DNA from: Lineus longissimus
Taxonomy: Eukaryota; Nemertea; Pilidiophora; Heteronemertea; Lineidae
DNA: 64,000 nt
Reading direction: 5' to 3'
Assembly (NCBI RefSeq): GCF_910592395.1
Contig: NC_088316.1
Coordinates: 5,704,001 to 5,768,000, forward strand
The translations under genes were made by a program, and so were the position numbers. Of the stretch, positions 8,900 through 18,046 are shown one piece after another; within the stretch, counting starts at the first letter, position 1, and each line of letters opens with the position of its first letter. The notes beneath the pieces were generated by a model. The model was given only the letters and a program-made list of their open reading frames with translations, ran no database searches and was not told the DNA's origin.

Positions 8900-10905
8900 C
8901 GTAGAAAAAAAGAGCGAAAAATCAACACATTTAAATTACCCATTCAACAAAGCAATTACTGGAAAACCTTGTCAGTGAATAGGTTCAATATTTTAAAGAC
9001 AAAGGGAGTAGGCATGTCTCCTTACGTCAAATGTCATATCTTTAGCATAACAATCACTTGCTTCAACTATAAACCAGCTTCAACACCGCAGACATCTGAT
9101 ATGTTTTTGTCTGACTTTGAACCTTGTACAATATCTGAATTGAAAAAAAATAAAGTCAACATCAGTCATCTATACTGGATCCCATTCCCTGCCAACGTTT
9201 AAATAATGTATTACCGAATATATTCCCGTCCTTCGTCGAGCACATCAATTGCTCTTTGTCGACTGGTGAATTCCCCGACAGTATGAAACTAGCAATTATA
9301 GCCCCTATTCTGAAAAAAAACAGGGAGCGGATATGTCTGATCTTAAGAACTATCGACCCGTCTCCAATTTGTCGTTCATTTTGTTTCATAGCTTCTCGAA
9401 CGTGTGGTAGCAGTCACGCTCCACAAAGCCATCTTGCGACTAGCAATATGTTCAACCCAAATCAATCTGCTTACCGTCCTGGTCACAGTGTGGAGACTGC
9501 CGTGCTATCCATTACCAACAGTGTTCTCGAGAGTTTCGACAAGAGAGACGGTGTCGCAATGGTTCTCTTAGACTTATCCGCTGTCTTTAATACCATTGAT
9601 CACAAGATTATGATCTCGCATTTGCAAACCGTTTTCGGTATCCAAGGCGCTTTTTTGGTTTGAATCATACCTGTCTGGTCGTTAATTTCGGGTCAAGGTC
9701 GGCGATAGTCTGTCCGACATCTATAATCTGCTGTTTGGGGTGCCTCAAGGAAGTGTCTTGGGACTACTGCTTTTTTCTTGTTATACCTACCCATTGGCTA
9801 AAGTCATCGCAGGCCATGACACCAGTGGTCACTTTTCCGCTTACGACAGACAGAACTGGCACGCCTTTAGCTTTTATGACCCCACATCGTTGGCCCAAGT
9901 GATCGCTACAAGATTAAAAACTGCCTTAGCGATGTGCGCCTGTGGATGACGGAGAATAAGCTCCAGCTCAATGATTTAGAGTTTTTTATTGGTACGTTCT
10001 CCTGATCAAAATGATAAACTAGTGCTTAGTGATGTCAATCTAAGAATCGGTGACGTTCAAATTCGTTCAAGTGAGTCGGCAGGCAATCTTTGCGTACTTT
10101 TTGATAGTAAGTTAACTTTTCACATACAGTATATCTCAGGTTGTATCGGCCAGTTTCTTTTATATGCGTAATATTGCATCTGTCAAGAAATATCTGCCTG
10201 AAGACCATTTGAACAATCTTGTGCACACTTTTATCACATCAAGACTTGATTTCGGTAATTCCTTGTTTTATAGTTTCCAGGTCTGTGAAACGCACCGCCT
10301 CCAGAAACTTCAAAACCAAGCAGCCATGCTTTTGACGGGTAAAAGAAAATCTGTTACTGTATTTATAACTTCTATTGGCTCCCGGTTCAACAACGGATTA
10401 TGTTTAAAATTTTAATTTTTGCTCTCAAAGCCGTTCATAGCACAGGCCCCGACTATCTTCGACTTCCACTTCACGGATTGAGACAAGACACCAGAGCTCA
10501 TGATCACTCAGCTCCAACATTGGAGTGGAAACGGTCGAAGAAATTAACTGCCGGGGATAGGAGACTATAGGCAGGAGCAGAGGGGATAATTTGGCCATCT
10601 TCAGGTGACTAATATACACAGTAAGGGCCCAGGGTCATGTCTGATTCAGCACTAAATGTATTCCTCGTACAAGCGTGAATAATTTCGACGTACTGTGAGA
10701 TGTGAGGGACCCCTATTGGCGACTTTGTGTAACATTATCTTGCCTGCCTACATGCAGCTGTTGCCTATATTGTCCCTTTAAAATGTCGTACTATTTTTCA
10801 TTTTTGTCATGTGTATTTATCTCTTGTAAAGCGCCACTTACAATTAATTTTTACGTGACGCTATATAACAATTATTAATATCATTATTATCATTATTGAT
10901 AAGAA
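8900..10905 (+). pseudogene. Degenerate CR1/L2-like LINE, left copy
   Basis: Blocks of a non-LTR RT appear in order with several frame changes: LSDFEPCTISELKK (about 9,110), STGEFPDSMKLAIIAPILKK (9,259), FNPNQSAYRPGHSVETAVL (about 9,455), MVLLDLSAVFNTIDHK (about 9,560), GVPQGSVLGLLLF (about 9,738), and the C-terminal SRLDFGNSLFYS and LQKLQNQAAMLLTG (about 10,240-10,340). The catalytic aspartate of RT motif A is replaced by Asn (VFNTID; the right copy has VFDTID), and the YADD motif is not recognisable. The 3' tail (about 10,800-10,905) has the TTGTAAAGCGCC...GCGCTATATAA form and ends in ATT repeats, typical of this clade. No 5' endonuclease was identified. Confidence 0.85.
10559..10777. mobile_element. 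piggyBac-like MITE, left copy
   Basis: About 219 bp between GGAGACTATAGGCAGGAGC and an inverted TGCCTATATTGTCCCT end followed by TTAA (10,778-10,781). The complete copy at 37,829-38,045 has TTAA on both sides. Here the left TTAA and first bases are missing, fused to LINE sequence (GGGGATAG). Confidence 0.65.
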
Positions 10906-12106
10906 ATCGACACAGCACGACTGCTCTTGAATCACGATGACAAACAAGTAAACAAAATACACATTTCAAATGATGAAATGATACTTTATAATGTGATGTA
11001 TTACCTTTTTATGGGACCTGGCTATTGGGTACTTGTGATTTCGTCTTAAAGTAGCATTGGTATTATTAAGGGTAACATTACCCAGCTGTCGGCTGCCAAG
11101 TCTGCACCTCGTATTCCACGTTTAAATGTAGTTTCTATCAACAAATTGCCCAAAAAAGGAAAAAATTCAAAATCTGACTGAATTATCACGCTTTTCCGAC
11201 GATAATGGAAATCAGTTTGAGTCGTATAACGGGGTGGCGTAAAGTCGGATCTCGGCGTGCACATACCACGTTGCGGGAAAGGTCTTCCCCGCCAGGACTT
11301 GTGCGTAGTGAAAATATCGAATAAACGCCTCTTTAAGAGCTGAATTATAACTGAAAAAGCATCAAACATGCACGTTCAGGAAAATGGTTTACTGACGAAC
11401 CAAAAGAAGAACAAACATACTGCAATAAAAAGCCGCTCGTCATTTCTTTATATGGACACATACCACTAGAAATTAGGCTATCACAAACTATTGTGTAGAA
11501 GCTTTGGGAATTAAATTGTTTTGGAAAAGTTGAAAATACAGATGTATAGTAGTTCTCTGCAGTTGAGATCAATGCGTGGTCTCACCACACCAGTTGAATG
11601 GTGTTTTGCATTTTTTCCAAATTGTGAGTAAGGTGTGTTTAAAATGAAGAAAATGGTGAAGTTTCAGTCCAATTAGCTTAATAATGTGGTTTTGAGGCTC
11701 CATCCAACCCGCCGTGCTGAAAAAGCTGACTCGCGGGTTAAAAGCCGTAAAAAATCATCCCTGACTTTAGACCCCCCCCCAACCCTGAAATTATCATGCA
11801 TAAAGTACAATGTAAATTTCATGTTTTGCTAGGATAGGTCTATTTGGCTGTGCATGTGTCCCTCTCAGATTACGTCTCGGAAAAAATTATGAGCGTGTAG
11901 AATAGAAAGTAGGGAAAACGGCTTAAAACGTTAATGCAGGTACGAGATACATGTATGCTGCACATGTCATAGATGTGGCAGTCCCAGTGTATGATGTAGT
12001 GTACTGTATACATTGACACATTGCGCATAACGAAAGTACTTGCGGTCTCAGGGGTTTCCTAGCCAAAGGCAAAAGGCCATCACTCGGGGGGTAATCTCAA
12101 AAGTTG
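10906..12106. other. Duplicated spacer, no gene seen
   Basis: Shared with 58,110-59,324 and, with deletions, 38,160-38,900. Minus-strand frames of 75-107 codons (11,046-11,572) are kept in the right copy but interrupted in the middle one, and show no family signature; I do not call them genes. A C-run lies at 11,770. Confidence 0.5.
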
Positions 12107-12290
12107 TCTCCCCATAAGCCCGACATCCACTAATTAAGTCCGACAATGGGAAATAATCATTTAAAATGTACCACGATTCCGACATCCCACAAGTTCAGAG
12201 TTCAGAGAAAAGTATCGTACGTAAGTCAAAGTCCGACATCTCACAAGTCCGACGTTCTGAGAAAGGTGTCATAAGTCCGAAGTCCGACAA
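12107..12290. repeat. Left-type end of the TCCGACAT foldback family
   Basis: GTCTCCCCATAAGCCCGACA starts the block, followed by several AAGTCCGACATC/T variants to 12,290. It matches the left end of the 1,144-2,086 element, but no right-type end follows, so this is a truncated or solo end. Duplicated at 59,325-59,510. Confidence 0.55.
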
Positions 12291-12597
12291 TAAAGCGTCA
12301 TCCCTGGGAGTTCTCCGAATTTATAATTTCAAATGCCTCCAAAGGATGACGTAGTATGTGTAATATTTTTTCTTCTCGAATTTTTACATATCCTTGATTT
12401 GATATATATAGCTGATACTGAGAAGGATAAAAAATGTCATCTTGATTACTAGATTCAATCCAATGTCATCTTTGCTCTTTTCGTGGATGCCGTTATCTAT
12501 GATTTTACAACTACATGTATATCATTCGGTTGCCATTGTCGTTGTCCAAGTTAACTTTGGTCCTCGAGCACCTTTAATTTTACTGCCAGGGTCGTAG
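12291..12597. other. Host flank of unit B, left of the Gypsy insertion
   Basis: Homologous to 2,200-2,460 and 43,800-43,980, the region downstream of gene copies A and C. It is cut at 12,597 by the Gypsy LTR and resumes at 31,283. Confidence 0.6.
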
Positions 12598-12822
12598 TGT
12601 AGTATATGGGCGTGCGCCCTTCAGGTTCTTCAACTCCTAACACTTGAACAACACGTATATCTCTTTATGATGTTTATTAATCGATCTCTCCTTCACGAGA
12701 GCCAAGGCTAATCTCCCTCACTACAAAACTATCCCTTGGTATCTCTTGGCTGTCATGTAACAGAGCCTGGCATGGGATGGCACAGGATGTTCCTATTGGC
12801 TGTTGCCAAGGATACCTTATAT
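12598..12822 (-). repeat. Gypsy 3' LTR, truncated
   Basis: Starts TGTAGTATATGGGCGTGCGC on the plus strand and matches 31,042-31,270 closely, but ends in TTATATATAAA instead of the ...CTATATACTACA end of the intact LTR. BEL follows directly. A further copy is at 59,817-60,046. Confidence 0.8.
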
Positions 12823-12827
12823 ATAAA

Positions 12828-13105
12828 TGTGCGCCTTGGTGGCACAAAGAGTAGGATCTTATGGAAAGATAATGAATAAGTTCATGCAAAGAATGAAGTG
12901 AACGCCATGGTTCCAAAAACGTGACTAACTATAATTCATAAAACAAGACAAAATGTTACAATAATATTACAAACAATTAACATGATTGGTCAATATTAAA
13001 GAGGGTGTGATCGTATAGTGATAAAGATTAAGGAAGCTGTCAATCATGACATGAGTGGAGGATTAATACATTATACAAGACAAGTAATGGGCACCAGTTA
13101 CCACA
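12828..13105 (-). repeat. BEL 3' LTR
   Basis: 278 bp, TGTGCGCC...CCACA on the plus strand. Relative to 60,047-60,324 it carries three private changes (near 12,890, 12,953 and 12,988), suggesting they arose after the segmental duplication. Confidence 0.9.
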
Positions 13106-13117
13106 TTTCTCCCGGCC
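13106..13117 (-). promoter_or_regulatory. BEL polypurine tract
   Basis: Read on the minus strand it is GGCCGGGAGAAA, purine-rich apart from two pyrimidines, immediately before the 3' LTR TGTGG start, the position where plus-strand DNA synthesis is primed. Confidence 0.6.
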
Positions 13118-13614
13118 TCGAAATTTGAATTAGTTTTAATAAACACTCAATACATCATGTATGGTAAAGGAAACATAAACAAAGGATTAAGGTAAGATGC
13201 GGAGAGTAGACATGACGTAATCAAACAGTCAAAACACACACTTCAGCTAACGTTACACACGTCTAGACAAGATAATCCGGCGATTAACCTAATAACTGAT
13301 GCTCAATGATTTCCAGTCAAAATATAAACAACCAAGTCATGTTGATTGAATTTACGTGAAGTGTCAAATGACGTCTCTAAAGAACTATTATAAAATGATT
13401 ATAATGCACACATCAATAATTGGAATCTGCTAATCCGAATAAATGTAAAATGTAGAATTAACCTAAAAAGAGATCAAATTATGCAAATAAAAACACTAAG
13501 TCTCTGAATACGCCACAAATGTCTTGTCATATAGTGGACCGTCCATTTTTCAATTTTGATAATGGCGTGTTAATGAAGTTGCCAAACGAATGGTATAGGC
13601 GTATAGACACATAC
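13118..13614 (-). other. BEL 3' untranslated region
   Basis: A/T-rich non-coding sequence between the integrase stop and the purine tract. The right copy (60,337-61,584) has the Harbinger-like insertion at the base equivalent to 13,570. Confidence 0.6.
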
Positions 13615-14926
13615 TTAATCACTACCAGATAACCAGTTGAGAATTTTCAGTAGTGTTCTTTTTGCAGATTCCCTGGTGGGACGGCGATTTTTCGAGTTAT
13701 CTGTGACAGTTTTGGTGGTAAGGGTACCACTGTTATCAATATTGTCGCGGGTTTTGTCACTGGCGTGAACAGTTTTGTCACTTGACTGTTCACAATTGTC
13801 ACGGTTCTGAACTTCAAGCGGATAGAGCTTTGTGATCGGGCGGTTAGTGCGGCCATTCTTTGTCCTAATGTTGGCAGCGCGGGCAATGCCATCATTGCCA
13901 GTAATCAAAGACTCAACAACAGCTAAGTCCCACATCAAGCGTTTTTTCATGTCCGCGTGAACAAGTACAACATCGCCAGGTTTGATAGTGTTTGTCAGTT
14001 TACCAGTTCTGACACGATCATGTCGCTCCCTGAGGGCAGTGAGATATTCATGTTCCCACTTAATCCAAAATGTTCGCTGAATTTCTCCCAGAATTGTGGA
14101 GCATTTGGTAAGTGTCGCTCTGGTTTCGTAAGTAGGGTCCATGATTTCATCAGAGTCTGGGATAACATGTGGGAGAGTGTTCAACAATCGACCATGCAGC
14201 AGATGAGCGGGGGTTAAAGCTAGTGCGTCCTTATCATCACCGTAAACATACGTAAGAGGACGGTTATTCAACACACATTCTATTTCGCATAGAAAAGTAT
14301 TCATCTCGTCAAGGGTCACAAACGCGCGTCCAAGCACCTTTTTCAGCGTTGTTTTGACGAGACCGACCAGACGTTCGTAAAACCCACCCCACCAGGGGGC
14401 ACGTTTCGGAATGAATGTCCAGTCAACATTGTTGTTTGCCATGTAGGTTTGCATAGTCGCGTTTTCTATGATATCTTTAACGTTTTGAGCGCTAGAAATG
14501 AATGTTGTAGCGTTATCACTAACTACCGAGCGGGGAAGCGAACGTCTCGCAGCCAAACGACGGAAAGCGCGCAGAAAGGACTTAGTGCTCATATCTGTGA
14601 CCAATTCTAGATGAATGGCCCTCGTGTTGGCGCAGGTGAATAAACAAATGTAACATTTGCGTTGACCATTTTCGGTTTTCACGATCATTTCACCAGTGAA
14701 GTCCACTCCAGTTATTTGGAATGGATGTGCGTTTTGCAAACGCCATGTCGGTAATGGCGCGCGTATTGGTTGAGCATAATGGTAAACCACAAATCAATGT
14801 ACAAAACCAACAGTTCCAGATGACGGACTTGGCGGTTACGCGTATTCTAGTAATCCAGTATGTTTGTCTCAACAATGTAACGGTGGCCTGTAGGCCCGAA
14901 TGCAATGTTTTATCATGCGCATCAGC
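13615..14926 (-). pseudogene. BEL pol 3' part: integrase
   Basis: The minus-strand frame starts after the Ngaro insertion with HSGLQATVTLLRQTYWITRI, the H2C2-like zone of BEL integrases (to about 14,800). It then shifts by one nucleotide near 14,785, after which the frame stays open for 391 codons. The integrase core shows the D,D,E triad in GVDFTGE (about 14,701), SDNATTF (about 14,515) and GFYERLVG (about 14,374). The C-terminal DUF5641-like part reads KPGDVVLVHADMKKRLMWDL and KLYPLE. The same one-base insertion is present at 62,755, so it predates the segmental duplication. It would catalyse insertion of element DNA in the nucleus if intact; here it cannot be made as one chain. Confidence 0.9.
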
Positions 14927-14997
14927 TATCCTAAGTTAACACCAGACGGCGCTACCTGCGTAATTCTCGTAGTCCAGTCATTCTTTCGTGAGGAAGC
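14927..14997 (+). repeat. Ngaro split direct repeat A1
   Basis: 71 bp starting TATCCTAAGTTAACACC; identical by eye to A2 at 22,134-22,204. Its first 17 bases are the inverse, with one mismatch, of the end of B, making the element ends inverted repeats. Confidence 0.92.
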
Positions 14998-15923
14998 GAA
15001 CAGCGCAGACCTTATCTAGGACCTCACTTGTAACAAAAAGTATTTAAAATAATAAGTGGTTCGCTTGGTAATCGGACCAAAGATATGAAATAAACTAGTC
15101 TGCTGGGTGGTCAGACATTAGAGAAAATAATCAGAGATCCGCTGGATCGCACTGAAGATAAAATAGTCTAGTCTGCTGGGTGGATCAGACATTAGAGAAT
15201 ATAATCAGGTTCGCTGGGTGTTCGAACCAAAAATAAACATAATCTATAAGTCTGCTTGGTGCTCAGACAGAACTATAATGAAAAGGAGAGTACCGTAAAT
15301 GAGCAATTCTCGATCTCGAAATGTCTGGGTGACTATCGGTATGAACTCGATTCTTATTGTTTAAAGAGCTAAATATTGTTTAAATAGCTCACCTCTCATC
15401 TCAATGTTTTAATTCTGATATGTTGGAGGGCCCACAGAATTTGTTCCTTTTTTCCACAGAGTTTACTTATTAATCTTATCTTCAGAAGGGCCAAGAATAG
15501 TCTGCCGGGCGGTCAGACTTGGAGAATAACTTGTAATATAATATAAATTATAGGCAAAGCCTCGGTTCTAATTGGTCTGTCCCTCTTATCCAGGACTTCT
15601 AAGTCCCAGTGAAAATTCACCCGGATAGGGCGGACAAGATTGATTGGAACCTAATAAAACAACCAACGCCCAATAGACATAAAGCACGCAAAAGAGCCTC
15701 AAATTTATTAAATGGTTACATCACTCCTGGCACAAACGGTAGGCGTGAACCGCACTCCGTCCTAGGCAAGCGCTGAATGGATAGGTTCCACACCATTGCA
15801 TCAGGCAGGAGGGTTCAAGTCAACCCTTTCAAGGGAATGAAAAGATTGACGTAATCTTTCCCCTCAAATGTCGACAGCCAACACAGACGACCTCACTTCT
15901 ACTCGTATTGGAGAACAGTCAAC
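14998..15923 (+). other. Ngaro 5' leader
   Basis: Non-coding region between A1 and the first ATG. It contains the hairpin array described separately, T/A-rich segments, and a short pyrimidine tract near 15,440-15,460. No TATA box can be assigned with confidence. Confidence 0.6.
15058..15518 (+). repeat. Array of small covarying hairpins in the Ngaro leader
   Basis: Six clear stem-loops share a 9-10 nt loop close to CTGGGTGGT. 15,058-15,078: stem GGTTCG/CGGACC with one G-U pair. 15,098-15,116: GTCTG/CAGAC. 15,171-15,190: GTCTG/CAGAC. 15,208-15,228: GGTTCG/CGAACC. 15,250-15,268: GTCTG/CAGAC. 15,500-15,518: GTCTG/CAGAC. A seventh, GATCC/GGATC near 15,136-15,148, fits the spacing less exactly in sequence. 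The first six are spaced about 36-42 nt apart. Stems change on both sides while the loop stays, the mark of a selected structure. Confidence 0.75.
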
Positions 15924-16178
15924 ATGGCGTGCCACGATGACCAGCAGCAGGCAAGCAGCTTGAAGCCACGCCTGTGGCTGAACGCGAACGCTAACCTTCA
16001 CGGGAAGGACTTGCTACAACTGATAGGGAAAGTCCGGGCGTATGACGAGACAGCAATCGAAGCATCACTCCGTGCACCTGAGCTCCTAGCTTCGTTTAAA
16101 GAAAAACACCTTCTCCACAGCTACAGTCCGGCCGAACTATTTCAAGAATTCAAAAAATTAACAGCCTTTGACCTAGAG
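15924..16178 (+). CDS. Ngaro shared first coding exon (Gag N-terminus)
   Basis: An ATG at 15,924 opens 85 codons (MACHDDQQQASSLKPRLWLN..., ...FQEFKKLTAFDLE) ending exactly at GAG|GTAAGC, a strong phase-0 donor at 16,178/16,179. Reading through, the frame ends at 16,307 with a lysine/arginine-rich tail typical of intron sequence. The acceptor TTAATTTCAG at 17,021-17,030 restores an open Gag frame. Two further phase-0 acceptors lie before RT (18,046) and the recombinase (20,266), so this exon could supply the N-terminus of all three products. No known domain is recognised in the exon. Confidence 0.65.
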
Positions 16179-16684
16179 GTAAGCAAACAAATTTCTTTAA
16201 AAAATCTCGGTATCAATAAATGGCAACCTAGAAAAAGAAAAAGAAAACAGCCTTATGAAAAAAGATTGGTAACTAAATATCGAGTCTTTACCTCATGTAA
16301 AGTCTGAACTAAAGCCGCATAATTGATTTTATGGATCGGCAGGCACCTTCACGGTTTTTAGGAGCAAATGAGATCCGTTAAAAATTCAGCGGGATAGGCC
16401 AAGCTATACTCTTACTCTAACAAAAAAATTAATCGCCACAGGCCACTCTGCAAGCTATAGGGCTAGAAGACAACATGAACAACAGGAGACTAGTGTGTCA
16501 TGCGGCAATCATATTTGCAAACGAAGAGGCCACCCTGCCGGGAATGCCCGTCGGAACCACCACCGAAAAAAATTCTATGCCTACGCCAACGCAAGCACAT
16601 AAGCAAAAACAGCCCCAAGGGAAGAAGGACCAAAACGAAAAGGCCATGCCTGACGAGGAAGCTCATAAAGGGGAAAAAAGGGGG

Positions 16685-16721
<37 letters not shown>

Positions 16722-17030
16722 CGTTAAGCGGGCTCAGTTAAAACAGACTTGCAAGTCCATAAATGCTCAATGGGATGATGGTGGTTAATAGGAATCGTAC
16801 AACGCTTGCAGATCAGGGACAGCCCATTCAAGCTTTAGACTGAATTCTTGTCGGCATTTATAAATGGAAGCTGAAAGAACATAAGCCGGGTCAATTCTAC
16901 TCCCATGAAACAAATTTCGGCCAACAACTCTACACCATCATACTCAAAGTAACAATCAGAATGTTAAACCACTAAACGTTAGGTAAAATCGTCCTAGGCA
17001 TGTGGATTCACTTGCTCATATTAATTTCAG
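16179..17030 (+). other. Probable intron of the Ngaro gag transcript
   Basis: 852 bp from GTAAGC to TTTCAG. It includes an uninterrupted run of about 30 A (16,688-16,719). Frames crossing that run are low-complexity artefacts. Confidence 0.6.
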
Positions 17031-17717
17031 GCTGAAACAGAGGAAAGTGCGGATGCCACAAGCATAAAACGACTTGCTGTTTTAGAGCAACAAATGAAAA
17101 CGTGGAAGGAAACCTCCGGAAAGGTTACAGTGGACACGGCTCTAGCACAGGTGAGAGCATTAGCCGACAGGATCACCACCACTAACTCGGCCCTTATAGC
17201 AGCATTGGAAGTGCTATACGACACTGCGGTGATTCACAATCATGCCGAGAAAGAACACTTTAAAATGGCCCTCAAGGCCGTCAGAGCTAAAGACAACATG
17301 AAAGTCCCGTTGCATGGGCTAGTCATAAAATTGATTGGTACGGATGTAGCTAAGAAAATAAATGCCAGCGTTGACAGTTGGTTGAAAATCAGCAAAAAAG
17401 TGTCCTCGCCCTCAACAAATGTAGTCTCAAATCAAGATTCAAATAATGAATTCACAAATAATTCTAACCCTTCAAGCCCGAACAACTACTGGCAACCTCA
17501 AAGATGGTGGGCCCCTCCACCACACTATGGCAACAATTTTAATGGTCCAACGTGGGGGAGAGGCTTCCAAAACAGGGGTAGGAACAATTTCTATAGGGGA
17601 AGTATTAGTCGAGGAAACCCAAGGCCAAGGCAATGCTATGTCTGTAAATCCACGGAACACTTCCTGGATAAATGCCCAAAAATCGCGGCTTTATCGGCAA
17701 ATTCTGAGGAAAAATAA
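17031..17717 (+). CDS. Ngaro Gag, second exon with zinc knuckle
   Basis: Beginning AETEESADATSIKRLAVLEQ in phase with the first exon, the frame runs 228 codons. A helical region (about codons 1-120) is followed by an Asn/Ser-rich linker, an Arg/Gly/Asn/Trp-rich stretch (WGRGFQNRGRNNFYRG) and a CCHC knuckle, CYVCKSTEHFLDKC (C-x2-C-x4-H-x4-C), near the end. That order matches nucleic-acid-binding Gag proteins that package element RNA in the cytoplasm. An internal ATG at 17,094 would give a 207-residue protein if splicing did not occur. No stop or frameshift is seen, so Gag may be the only intact product of this copy. Confidence 0.8.
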   Translation, partial: AETEESADATSIKRLAVLEQQMKTWKETSGKVTVDTALAQVRALADRITTTNSALIAALEVLYDTAVIHNHAEKEHFKMALKAVRAKDNMKVPLHGLVIKLIGTDVAKKINASVDSWLKISKKVSSPSTNVVSNQDSNNEFTNNSNPSSPNNYWQPQRWWAPPPHYGNNFNGPTWGRGFQNRGRNNFYRGSISRGNPRPRQCYVCKSTEHFLDKCPKIAALSANSEEK

Positions 17718-18046
17718 CCGATCATGAAAAATTGAAAGAAAGATAAAATTCTTAAACAAGAAACTAATGGGGAAATTAGAACCTTCCCTCTGAGACACTA
17801 GAAAAAAAAAAATAAAATAAATAGATAAATAAAAATAGTTCAAAGGTCCTTCCCAAAATAATCAAGGACTCTCCGAATCTCACTTCCAGGAGCTCCTAAG
17901 CTCCAGAAGCACACGCTTCGCGGGAGTGGGGTAAGGGGTGTCCCCTGCAAAAAGAAAAAAATAAAATAAAATAAAATAAAATAATAATAATAATAATAAT
18001 GATAATAATAATAACAATTTTTTCTTTTTTGGTTGTTTTTTTTTAG
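17718..18046 (+). other. Intergenic/intron-like spacer before RT
   Basis: A/T-rich with TAAA and AATAAT runs (17,800-18,015), then a strong pyrimidine tract and TTTTTTTTAG at 18,046. No gene. Confidence 0.6.

Larger units (their letters stand above)
6635..14830. repeat. Segmental duplication, left copy
   Basis: From GATTTAGCAATG near 6,635 onward, this region recurs at 54,749-62,829 in the same orientation and order: exon pair, LINE, MITE, foldback end, Gypsy LTR remnant, BEL LTR, BEL integrase. Identity looks about 98-99% by eye. The two differ by insertions at 7,199-8,089 (here only) and 60,791-61,540 (right copy only). The right copy ends inside BEL pol, so the duplication is younger than the BEL insertion. 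Confidence 0.9.

Noticed and set aside
11046-11572. Minus frames of 75-107 codons kept in both duplicates
   Set aside because: The duplicates are too similar for conservation to mean anything, and the older copy near 38,330-38,500 is interrupted.
15058-15268. CRISPR-like spaced repeats
   Set aside because: Repeats are imperfect hairpins with covarying stems in a eukaryotic retrotransposon leader; the intervals are related sequence, not unique spacers, and no cas genes exist.
16688-16719. Poly(A) run as mark of a processed pseudogene
   Set aside because: It lies inside the Ngaro element between two spliceable gag exons, with no target duplication around it.
16475-16741. Lysine-tailed open frame in the Ngaro element
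   Set aside because: It crosses a run of about 30 A inside the probable gag intron and has no family signature.
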